This document shows, in pieces, positions 8,118-16,136 of a DNA stretch of 16,136 nucleotides (position 1 is its first letter; each line of letters opens with the position of its first letter). The notes beneath the pieces are model-generated. The model saw nothing but the letters and a program-made list of their open reading frames with translations. It had not been told where the DNA came from and searched no databases. The stretch lies in contig JALLBK010000807.1 of NCBI GenBank assembly GCA_036940085.1, positions 1-16,136 of the forward strand, read 5' to 3'. A program made the position numbers and the translations under genes. The DNA comes from Discostella pseudostelligera (taxonomy: Eukaryota > Bacillariophyta > Thalassiosirophyceae > Thalassiosirales > Thalassiosiraceae).

Positions 8118-9409
8118 ATTCGATATCTCTCCCTCCCTCATCCGCCAATACTTGCGTCGAACTGGGTCCTCGACCGTTAGGCCCCTTACGATGTCCTTAG
8201 CTTCAGCCAAAAATTCATTCTCATCCTTAAAAAGTACAAGCAAATCAACCAATGCCGAGAGTAGACTAACACATGCACTAATCGGATGTTCCTCAGATGG
8301 CGGATTCTCTTCCCACGTATGATACATTTCTTTAACTTTGTCAATGTTTTCACGCACGAGTTCGGTTAACCTCGCAATATCATCTGCACTCCCTCCCTTT
8401 TGCGCACATCGCCACTGTTCCATCAATACTCCAATCAAATACCTCCATGGACATTCATTAAATGGATCAATTTTCGCTCCGCTGAGAGCATACCTCGATT
8501 CTTCGCGTGCATTCTCCAAAGTTAACATGTCACTCCTTCCCTCATGGAGGGCAAACCACCGCTGATTCCAGGCAGAATTATTCCTTGGATCTTCAATTGT
8601 TTTGGAGTATGCATATTCTATCTCAGAAGTCCAGAGCTCCGGGTTGTTCAGTGTGCGCATAATCCATTGACGATGAGACCAGGCCTAATTTTGACGGCAC
8701 GGTGCATCGAATTGATTTTATTCGTCGGCATTTTTGTTCAAAGTCAGTATTAAATTCGAGTGAATAAGAGGCACATATCATAGCAATACCATGACATGCT
8801 CACATGATAGTTCTTAGAGTCATCTTCCAATATTTTATCAATGTAATCCAATTCCTTCTTTGCCACCTCGAGTAATGCATCGCCTGCTTCTCCACCGAAA
8901 CGAATCTCTAAGAGAGCACGACGGTGGTACCATAGCTGATAATTTTTGGGACTATTCGCACACGTATTGAAATAGAGGGAGAATATTGCAATGATTATTA
9001 GAGGGATGGGGTTTAAAGAGAAAAGTAACAATGATAGCAGCACCAAACGCACTTACTTGGTTCCTCCGAGTTTATCAGCAAAATCCAAATCGCTCTCAAT
9101 CCGTTCCACATCAATTTTTGGGGCACGATCCGACTTATTAGCAGAACTCAAAGCAATAAGACATTGTCGTCGAAAGTGCCAAACGGTGTAATTTGCCGGG
9201 TTCAACTCAAGACATGTGGTCGTCAGATGGAATGCCCTCTCGCTTCGCTCGTCGGCCTTGAGAACCGCGCGAAATCGATCGTAGGCATGAACGAACTCGG
9301 GAGAATAGGCGATGGCGCAGACTGGATCTGGACCGTCATCCTGGGGGATTGGTTCTATGTCTAGTACGACGGAAGGGTTCATCGTTGCGACGAGCGATAT
9401 CGATGCCAT
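8082..9409 (-). CDS. FNTA: Protein farnesyltransferase / geranylgeranyltransferase type-1 alpha subunit
   Basis: Three exons (9409-9057, 8951-8804, 8684-8082), 367 aa, with GT-AG introns of 105 and 119 nt in consistent phase. The joins restore family motifs across both splice sites. Five prenyltransferase-alpha repeats are visible: Asn70-[12 protein letters not shown]118-[15 protein letters not shown]167-Ala-Trp-Ser-His-Arg-Gln-Trp; Asp199-[10 protein letters not shown]; and Asp240-Pro-Phe-Asn-Glu-Cys-Pro-Trp. The N-terminal Asp-Asp-Gly-Pro-Asp-Pro-Val ... Ala-Tyr-Ser and [14 protein letters not shown] are hallmarks of the family. In other eukaryotes this subunit pairs with farnesyl- or geranylgeranyltransferase beta subunits to prenylate CaaX proteins in the cytosol. 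Length is typical. Its 5' flank carries three E2F-like sites; its last 36 bases overlap the convergent transporter gene. Confidence 0.95.
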
Positions 9410-9854
9410 GGCGATGGTGGATGTTTGGTGATGGTGACGGACGGTATGGTAGGCGAAAGATTTGGCGGGAAGTCACGGAGAGGGGCTTTCCCGCCAAAAC
9501 AGGGCAAAGATTTGGCGGGATGGAGATTTCATGGGTGACCTCTCGCACACTCTCTCACTTCTCTCTCTAAAGATTCGATAGCTGTTGCCCACCTCTATCA
9601 ACTCATTCAAGGATGTTATGAATGATTGGTAATTGACATTGATTGATGTTTACTTGTTTGATACAGAGCCCTCACTCGTTTTGACTTTTCATGACAATTG
9701 TTGCTTGTTGCCTTGCCCACTACCCACTCCCACTCACTGCACATCGTTCCCTGAATATTTATTGAGGTGCAAAACGACAATCCGCATTTCACACTTCATG
9801 TATTACATATGGGTTTGAATCGTATTGTTGTTGTCCGAAATAACCTCATCAGTC
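9410..9854. other. Intergenic region between the FNTA start and the UPRT stop
   Basis: This 445 bp gap contains the FNTA promoter on its left side, with the E2F-like cluster at 9461-9520 and a CT-rich run at about 9540-9570. The right side should be the 3' untranslated region of the uracil phosphoribosyltransferase gene. I see no open frame worth calling, no RNA gene and no long repeat. Confidence 0.6.
9461..9520. promoter_or_regulatory. Cluster of three E2F/DP-type sites upstream of FNTA
   Basis: Three near-identical elements occur within 60 bp: TTTGGCGGGAA at 9461-9471 (plus), TTTCCCGCCAAAA at 9487-9499 (that is, TTTTGGCGGGAAA on minus) and TTTGGCGGGA at 9511-9520 (plus). The first and third share the longer context AAAGATTTGGCGGGA. 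They lie 50-110 bp upstream of the FNTA start codon. The E2F/DP consensus is known from plants, animals and green algae; binding here is inferred. Confidence 0.7.
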
Positions 9855-10756
9855 TCACACAGTATTGAAAAATCTATCTCCGTAATCTCCCAACCCCGGA
9901 ACGATGTATTTGTTCTCATTCAACTCATTATCCACCGCGCATGTGATGATATCAACCAACGGAAACTCTTTTGCCAAATGTCGCAAGCCCTCGGGACAAC
10001 AAACGACATTTGCAAACACTATCCTTTGAGGTTCGACACCGTATTCTTCAACGAGGATATGCAATGCAGTTGTACTCGATCCTCCGGTGGCCAACATTGG
10101 ATCACATAATATCACACTAGTCATATCTTTCATATTTTTCGGCAGTTTCGTACAGCTATGTATCGCCTCCTTATCTGGTGAATCTTCATTTCGTTGAATC
10201 CATAATTTGCCCACGCGCAACCCTGGTAAAATGTCGCGAAATGATTCCAAGAGACTGTCACCAGCGCGGACGACAGAAACGACACACACTTTATCGGGAT
10301 GCGTGTCGGCTATTGATAGTACACCATCATATTCGGAATCTGTTGGTGTAGTAATAGTGTGTGGAGTCGATGGTAGATATGCCAGTGTCTCCTCGGCGAG
10401 TAGACGCATCAATCTTTTGCTGTAGGTGACAAATTCTACAGATGTTGTGTCCTTGTCTTAAACGACAAAGATGCAGAGCATGAGGTGACGATAGATAGAT
10501 GTAATTGAGGAAATACTACGACGCCTCCATCATATCCCCGTGCCAGAGCGACCGAGATCGAAAACCGATACTCTAGAGAGAACAAGATCATCGCCGCCTC
10601 CCATAACCATCACACTTCACCGCGACAAAGATTACCCGTCATCAACATCGACATCGATATCGAAAGTAACTCACCGCGTATTTTGGTGAATAGTCCCACT
10701 AATGCCCTCGAATTTAAGACAGTGAGACGTGGATTGATATCACGAGGATCACTCAT
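9855..10756 (-). CDS. UPP: Uracil phosphoribosyltransferase
   Basis: Two exons: 10756-10675 and 10456-9855, separated by a 218 nt GT-AG intron (donor GGTGAGTT, phase 1), giving 227 aa. The join recreates the family's Phe-Thr-Lys-Ile-Arg-Asp-Lys-Asp-Thr-Thr segment. Further signatures are Tyr-Ser-Lys-Arg-Leu-Met-Arg-Leu-Leu-Ala-Glu-Glu, Val-Val-Arg-Ala-Gly-Asp-Ser-Leu, the PRPP-binding loop Cys-Asp-Pro-Met-Leu-Ala-Thr-Gly-Gly-Ser, and the uracil-binding C-terminal Pro-Gly-Leu-Gly-Asp-Tyr-Gly-Asp-Arg-Phe-Phe-Asn-Thr. The family converts uracil and PRPP to UMP and pyrophosphate in pyrimidine salvage. All key motifs are present, so it should be active. No transit peptide is evident, suggesting the cytosol. 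The ATG at 10756 is the only in-frame Met before the conserved start. It is divergent from the MUS81-like gene with 216 bp between start codons. Confidence 0.93.
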
Positions 10757-10854
10757 CTTGGTGGTGGTAGTGGTGGTAAGTAGTAGTACGAGGAAGGACG
10801 ATACCTTTTGATGTCCATGGTCAAGCTAGCGATTGTTGGGAATGGTGACGAGTG

Positions 10855-10885
10855 TTTTGGCGGGAGAGTTGCGTAATTTGGCGGC
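10855..10885 (+). promoter_or_regulatory. Two E2F/DP-type sites in the UPRT / MUS81 divergent promoter
   Basis: TTTTGGCGGGAGA at 10855-10867 and TTTGGCGGC at 10877-10885 lie about 90-120 bp upstream of both start codons. The first is a strong match to the E2F/DP consensus, the second keeps the TTTGGCGG core. S-phase control of a recombination nuclease by E2F is common in other eukaryotes; here it is inferred. Confidence 0.6.
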
Positions 10886-10972
10886 TCGCTCGCCCCTGCC
10901 CCCGCCGCCACACTGTCACTGCTGCCACCGCCCTACTACTACGCCATTGCCGCACCCCATCCCTACCCCACC

Positions 10973-13900
10973 ATGTCGAAAGAGTCAATGGACACCTCAG
11001 TTATTGATCTCTGTGATTCTGACGTCGAGGATGGCGCTGCTGCTCCTTCGTTCAATGCCGCTGCCGCTGCTGCTGCCGCTAGGAAAACTGCCGATGTCGA
11101 CGATGACGATGACGACGGCGAACACTCGTCATCATCATCATCGAGCGACGATGATCTATGGAACACAGGTGGGTCATCGCAATCTCGAATGCGCCGTGTT
11201 GATATTCTTCTTTTGTAACATCAATTTTCCACATTTGAATTGGATTCAACTCACTTCGCAAACTCTCACTCTTACTGTTTAGGATTGAACAAGGGGCCAT
11301 CGCCGAGAAAAATAATACCACTCAAATCAGACAATGACGATACTAATGAAAGAGAGACGAAGCGGCAACAATCGAAAGGTCATAGTTTGAATAGCCCGAT
11401 TATATCATTGGAAATTGACGATGACGAAGATGATTCTATTGATAGCGATGGTTACCGCAACTGCGACATTCCTCGGAATGAACAAAATGACATTGACAAT
11501 GACAATGACAGTGAGAAGAGTGAGAAGCATCAACCCGTTCCCAGAGAAATTAATGGCAACACAGCAACATGGCCGGTACCAAACCTGACCTCCCTGAGAT
11601 GGCTGATACTTCTCATGACAGCCCCACTCATTCCACAAAGCTTCGAAGAGAGAAAACGCAATCCTCATTGACAAAGACAAAGAAGAGTGCAAGTATAGAG
11701 GGTGAGACTGCAAATAGTGTAACTCAAACAATGAAACTCGGAGATGTAAATGATGACAGCTCTGTGCATTGGTCCGCTTCGTCAGATTCACTTGAGGTGA
11801 TGCCGCCAACAATGACAACGTTCTCGAACAATCCTGAATTCAAAGGGAAAAAGGGTTACACCGCTGACACTCGGAAAGACACAGTCAGATTGTCATTCAA
11901 TGAACATGACAATAATGACTTTGACATCGACCATGATCCAGGGGAAGTTGACTTCAGTTGCGATAACGATCACTGGGAGAAGGCAGAACAAAATGCAAAA
12001 AGAGAACCAACTTCATCTCTCAAGGATGATGTGCAGATGATGGAAGTCGATTCAGATGACAGTGACAACGACAGTATCGACGACGAGATATTGACATCGC
12101 GTCCCTTCAAAGTGAGGAAACAACTTGTGGTGGAAACCGGAGCAACCAAATCGGATGCAGGAATGAAATGTCTAACTCCCTTATCAGAACTTGCAACTCC
12201 CAAGGCATACTCTCCCATCACAATATCGCCGACACTGGGGGCCTATGCAATGAAACGGAAGGTTCCCACACCTGCTATTCCTGCCATGTCGGCATCTCTC
12301 GTTAAAGAAATCGGTGGTAAGCTGTATCCTGACTTAAGACACAATTTTGTGGTGGCATTAACTAGTCATGCTCGACGACTGAGGCACAATGCGTATCAGA
12401 GGGCTGCATTTGAGGCGGCATTGCGAGCCATTGTTGTGATTAGGTAAGTCTGCCAACAGTAGGTCCATTTACTAGTACACATATTATCTGGTCTTACCCT
12501 CACCGTCCATATGACAGCCTTCACTTGAGTCCTATCCGTTCTGCAGAAGCAGCCAAACGAATTAAAGGAGTCGGCTCAAACTTCTATGACCTCCTTAAGG
12601 AAAGCGTGTCCGGCGGGAAGGGAAGTAAACCCTTCGCCCCAGCCGTCGGAAAGTACAGCTGTGTTGCAACAGCTGCATTGGTTGCACTACTAGAGCTGGA
12701 AGAAGCTCGTTCGTCGGTGGCCTCCGCGAATGGCATGTCTTTTCCGATGGAAGACTTAATTCAGAAAATAAATGGCTTGCTCGATGCACGCTCCAATGCA
12801 ATCTTGAACCAGATGGCTTCAAAATATCTCGAACCGGACAATCTTGATCCTGGATGGGGTCAAATTAAGAAACTATCCAGTGCGAACGCCGATTCCGGCT
12901 GCCCATTCGTTAAGGAACGAAAGAAGAAGGATGCGTGTGACTCTGGCAGACTGTTCGAACTACTAGACAATGGCAGAGCAATAGCTAAAAAGCTACGCAG
13001 CATGGCACTATTGGGTCCTGCCGAACCTGGCCCGCTCAGACAATATCCCGAAGAGACTGTTGATGAGGACTTCGGAAATGTCACCATGAGCATGGATTAT
13101 CGAGAAGGTGGAGGCGGCGGAAAGAACTTGCATCAGATGTGTGATCAATTGGATATTAGAGGAGTCCCTTACGTCGTGAGAGAGCTAAAGATCGCCGACT
13201 ATGTCTTCTTCGTTGAAGACAAAATTGCTCCAATCCTCATTGAGCGGAAAACTGCAGAAGATGTTGCGAGCAGCCTCCACGATGGTCGGTGGGAAAGCCA
13301 GCAGCGGTCAATGAGAAAAGCGCAGTATGTCTTAGGTGGTGGACCGGCAAGACGATGTAAGATTTGCTACATCATCGAAGGGGATGCAAAGAAAAAGACG
13401 GTGCACGGTGGAAATGTGGGCCGACGAACGTGGTTTCAAAGTGTGGAGGATGTCGAACGTGCGATCGAGCAGCTGCCATCTTTAGGCTTTAGGTGAGTTT
13501 CACAATGTAACTTTCTACTTGATGAGGATTCCAAACCTGCTCACATCAAATGATGGTGTATCAATGGATACAGTGTGATGAAATCGAAGAGTCACCTGGA
13601 TACCGTAAGTAAGGCATGTACTTCTCCATTAATATCATTGATTCACAAACTAAAGTACGAGCCCCCTTGTGAATCATCACCAGACTACACTATTAGCTAA
13701 GATTGCTCAGGACGTTTCGTGGAATGCAAAGCATGGTAGCATCGACGCAGTTTTGTCGTACAAAGAATTCCTCAGCCGTGTGAAGGTGTTGGGAGATGAA
13801 ATCGGAGACCCACCAACCTCCAGAGAGCATCAAAACCCAGCACCTCCCGTGGTCACTACTGAACGCGCATCACCTTCCAAAATCAGAACGGCAAATGGCA

Positions 13901-14651
13901 ATGCACCTCGCCCTCGATCTGGCAGCTCTCCATCGCCAAAGAAAGCCACAGCCCAAACTGAACATGACGACGACGAACACAACGAAGAAGACTATTCCCA
14001 GTTAAAGAAGCTTTCGATCGCTCAACTCAAGGGAAAATGTAAAGAAAGGGACGAGAAAATATCTGGAAGTAAGGAGGAATTGATTCACAGGTTGCTAAAG
14101 CCTCGAAAGCCTGAAATTCTCATCATACGTGCTAGGTGAGCTCATTCAATGCCAACGTTTTTGTATCAGGACGAATGATATCTGATTTTGTCTCGCTGAA
14201 TTTACTCAGGCGAAATGAGTACGTTCCCAAAGTACCATCTTGCAATGCTGCATTGTTGGTTGGACTACTCCTAAATCATGTCCCTGGTACTCCAGGCCTG
14301 ACGAAGGAAAAATTAATGGTCCTTGCGGAAGAAACAGGTGTTGCCGGAAGCGAATCCCTGAGTGGAGACGGTGGCTACTACAACGGTTGGAGTGGAATGT
14401 CCCAAATGCTGCTCGGAGATCCAGCACTTGTGAGAAAAGAAAAGGGGCATCGATTCAGTCTAACGACCCAGGTAATCCTATCTTCATTCCTTTACCTATT
14501 TTTCGTTGCCACCGTTACTCACTACTGCTTCGCACCCCGATTTCATTCATTTTAGCCGCCAGAGACAAGTGGACGTGCTATTGCAAACGCTCTTCATATT
14601 CTCGCTCACAGGGAGGGCATCTGCACTTGTGGAAACCCGCCTCCGGAGTGA
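10973..14651 (+). CDS. MUS81: Large MUS81-like structure-specific endonuclease with duplicated winged-helix-like and SAP-like domains
   Basis: Eight-exon model: 10973-11168, 11283-11575, 11641-12443, 12518-13492, 13574-13604, 13684-14135, 14210-14471, 14556-14651 (1035 aa; human MUS81 is about 550). The join 11575/11641 is the weak point. Order: acidic, Ser-rich N-terminus with two probable SUMO-interaction motifs (Val-Ile-Asp-Leu-Cys-Asp-Ser-Asp; Ile-Ile-Ser-Leu-Glu-Ile-Asp-Asp); a helix-hairpin-helix at about 389-459 (Arg-Ile-Lys-Gly-Val-Gly); winged-helix-like 473-592; ERCC4-type nuclease about 615-800 with Asp624-Tyr-Arg-Glu, Asp658 and Glu673-Arg-Lys-x3-Asp679, all catalytic positions present although the usual Gly-Asp is Ala-Asp; SAP-like 870-906; second winged-helix-like 920-1025. 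MUS81 family enzymes cut branched DNA such as 3' flaps and replication forks, with an EME1-type partner. The usual C-terminal hairpin pair is not visible. Two E2F-like sites lie upstream. Confidence 0.85.
11050..11160 (+). repeat. Trinucleotide-rich tract inside MUS81 exon 1
   Basis: Imperfect GCN repeats (about 11055-11083) encode an Ala run. They are followed by GAY repeats (about 11098-11118) encoding an Asp run and TCA/TCG repeats (about 11128-11146) encoding a Ser run. Such tracts are prone to length change and fit the disordered acidic N-terminus of the protein. Confidence 0.7.
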
Positions 14652-14717
14652 TGGGTGCTTCATTATATGATATGCCTTTCATGATTATAAATATGTTGCA
14701 TCAGTTGTTGAATGATT

Positions 14718-16136
14718 CTACGAGCCTGTCCCAGAGGATGTGATACCTAACAGTTCCAAAATGTCGACTTTCCTTTCCTCAAGCGCGACACCACTGCTTG
14801 AATCTCCTGGCCAAATCAAATCTTGCTCAACTATAAAATCTCTATTCCAGAACCTGCTGGTATGCCGTTGTCCTCCATCGCATACGATCGTGACAATGTT
14901 TGAATTCGCCGGCATTCGTGACGCAACCAGTAGTGCTCCTACAATATTCATCGCCGTACTTGAACCCACAAATAATCCTTCGTGGCGGAGGAGGTAGTGT
15001 GCCATATATACGGCTTGCTGATCGGTAATTGAAAATGCATCGTCGATTATTCGATTGTGTTGGGCGGTGGATGGCATCGTTACCAAAATGCGGTCATGTG
15101 ACGACGCATTCGGATTCATCAGTGTCTTGATCCTACGTCCAAACTGTGCAATGTCGCCCATATCATCAGTATTCTCCCATGGAACACTTTCACATCCCAA
15201 CCCAAAGTTGGCAGTAATTCTATCCAGACCAATACCTTCCGCGATCGTATCGTATCGATGTCGTCGTAATTGCTTCTCCGACTGCTGAGGTGCAAAGGCC
15301 ACGCCGTACTTAATCTTGTTGAAGAGAGACGAACCAGGCGGATCAACGAGAACAATTTTTGGTGGTTCATTTGTTTCTTCATTGCTCGGCGACGATTGTT
15401 TATGCTGTCGAAAAGTCTGCCACCACTTCTCCTTCAAATAGCCACCGACACCGACGATTGTTCCCCCGGTCCCCGCCGACATGACAAAGGCATCTACTTT
15501 TCCATGTAGTTGTGAGTATATTTCAGGTCCCGTGGTCATATAATGCGATTGGACATTGGCGATATTCTCAAATTGATTCATAAATGCAGCCTTGATAAGT
15601 TTGGGTGGTTGCGATGGATTTTCCGCGGGGTCCATTCTTGTAGTGTGGCGAGCGACATTCTTCCAATAATATTTATCATATCTCCTTTCAACTTGCAACC
15701 ATTCCCATACTCTCCTTGCAACATTAACATAATGCCCCGGATTACTGATGCTGCAGTTCTTCACCACGACGACGCCAGCGCCCAATCTCTTTAAAAAGTC
15801 CATCTTTTGTGAGGATTGATCATCGGGCATGATTACGATAACTCCATGACCACGCGAGCATGAAAGGGAAGCAAGGGCAATTCCCGTCGAGCCAGATGTG
15901 CCCTCGATGAGAATGCCATTTGTTCGAGTGTTATATAGAGCTGTTAGGATTGCGTTGTGAATGTCAACTGGGATGCTGCTACTTTGGATCGATGGATTAT
16001 GTGCAGATTGATGGTTTACTTCGTCCGTCGGGAGGTGATCCGTAACCGAATCGGCGCTCTGTTCACTCGAACATGTAATATTCGTTTTCCCATGCACATT
16101 ACAATTTGACGTATTTCCACTCAACTCAAAACCATT
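14718..16136 (-). CDS. Cysteine synthase 2-like PLP enzyme (fold type II), 5' end beyond the window
   Basis: The frame is open from the window edge to TAG at 14718, giving 472 residues and no ATG at the start, so the N-terminus lies outside. PLP fold-II signatures are the phosphate loop Glu-Gly-Thr-Ser-Gly-Ser-Thr-Gly, the glycine loop Gly-Thr-Gly-Gly-Thr-Ile-Val-Gly-Val-Gly-Gly, Glu-Gly-Ile-Gly-Leu-Asp-Arg-Ile-Thr-Ala-Asn-Phe, and a C-terminal Val-Cys-Asp-Gly-Gly-Gln-Arg. The Asp-Pro-Pro-Gly-Ser-Ser-Leu-Phe-Asn-Lys-Ile-Lys-Tyr-Gly segment and the Arg-Arg-His-x-Tyr-Asp-Thr-Ile motif resemble the fungal cysteine synthase 2 group (yeast YGR012W type) rather than plant or bacterial CysK. The catalytic lysine motif is not in the window. 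A Ser/Asn/His-rich segment of about 50 residues sits before the phosphate loop and looks like an insertion. Cysteine or related sulfur amino acid metabolism is likely. It converges on the MUS81-like gene with 66 bp between stops. Confidence 0.85.
   Translation of the reverse strand, partial: NGFELSGNTSNCNVHGKTNITCSSEQSADSVTDHLPTDEVNHQSAHNPSIQSSSIPVDIHNAILTALYNTRTNGILIEGTSGSTGIALASLSCSRGHGVIVIMPDDQSSQKMDFLKRLGAGVVVVKNCSISNPGHYVNVARRVWEWLQVERRYDKYYWKNVARHTTRMDPAENPSQPPKLIKAAFMNQFENIANVQSHYMTTGPEIYSQLHGKVDAFVMSAGTGGTIVGVGGYLKEKWWQTFRQHKQSSPSNEETNEPPKIVLVDPPGSSLFNKIKYGVAFAPQQSEKQLRRHRYDTIAEGIGLDRITANFGLGCESVPWENTDDMGDIAQFGRRIKTLMNPNASSHDRILVTMPSTAQHNRIIDDAFSITDQQAVYMAHYLLRHEGLFVGSSTAMNIVGALLVASRMPANSNIVTIVCDGGQRHTSRFWNRDFIVEQDLIWPGDSSSGVALEERKVDILELLGITSSGTGS

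Noticed and set aside
9855..10756. Bacterial origin of the uracil phosphoribosyltransferase gene by recent transfer
   Set aside because: It has a spliceosomal intron and the family is widespread in eukaryotes, so nothing in the sequence calls for recent transfer.
13669..13683. Exon 6 of MUS81 starting at the GTG at 13669
   Set aside because: The upstream exon ends in phase 0 and the acceptor CACCAG at 13683 is the one that keeps frame and family similarity.
1..16136. tRNA, rRNA, CRISPR arrays, insertion sequences or retroelements
   Set aside because: No tRNA-like cloverleaf, repeat-spacer pattern, transposase, reverse transcriptase or long terminal repeat was seen by eye; small structured RNAs cannot be excluded without a covariance search.

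Overview
The window looks like nuclear DNA of a unicellular photosynthetic eukaryote, most likely a diatom; this is an inference. The reasons are compact genes on both strands, short GT-AG introns (about 65-240 nt), eukaryote-only proteins (protein prenyltransferase alpha subunit, MUS81, TPT-type transporter), and one product whose N-terminus looks like a diatom bipartite plastid presequence (hydrophobic stretch, then an Ala-Phe junction in a Ser/Arg-rich segment).

Layout: (1) positions 1-132, probable C-terminal tail of a plus-strand gene cut by the edge; (2) 201-1352 minus, U1-type zinc-finger protein; (3) 1927-5213 plus, a five-exon plastid protein with a helical N-terminal region, a beta-rich lipocalin-like segment and a C-terminal Rieske [2Fe-2S] domain; (4) 5437-6165 minus, chalcone isomerase-like membrane-anchored protein; (5) 6744-8117 plus, TPT/nucleotide-sugar-type transporter; (6) 8082-9409 minus, farnesyl/geranylgeranyltransferase alpha subunit, three exons, its 3' end overlapping gene 5; (7) 9855-10756 minus, uracil phosphoribosyltransferase, two exons; (8) 10973-14651 plus, a very large MUS81-like nuclease, about eight exons; (9) 14718-16136 minus, a cysteine-synthase-2-like PLP enzyme, 5' end beyond the window. 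No RNA genes, transposons or CRISPR arrays were recognised.

The genes do not form one pathway. The shared theme is regulatory: each 5' intergenic region contains a GGCGGG core flanked by A/T bases. Several copies are full E2F/DP-type sites, with three in about 60 bp upstream of the prenyltransferase gene. The 3' intergenic gaps have none.

The most unusual object is the MUS81-like gene. Its nuclease domain is flanked by two winged-helix-like domains, carries a SAP-like domain after the nuclease, lacks a recognisable C-terminal helix-hairpin-helix pair, and starts with a long acidic region holding two probable SUMO-interaction motifs. The second notable object is the predicted fusion plastid Rieske protein. 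Exon joins were worked out by hand from splice signals, phase and family similarity; no alignment or transcript data were available.
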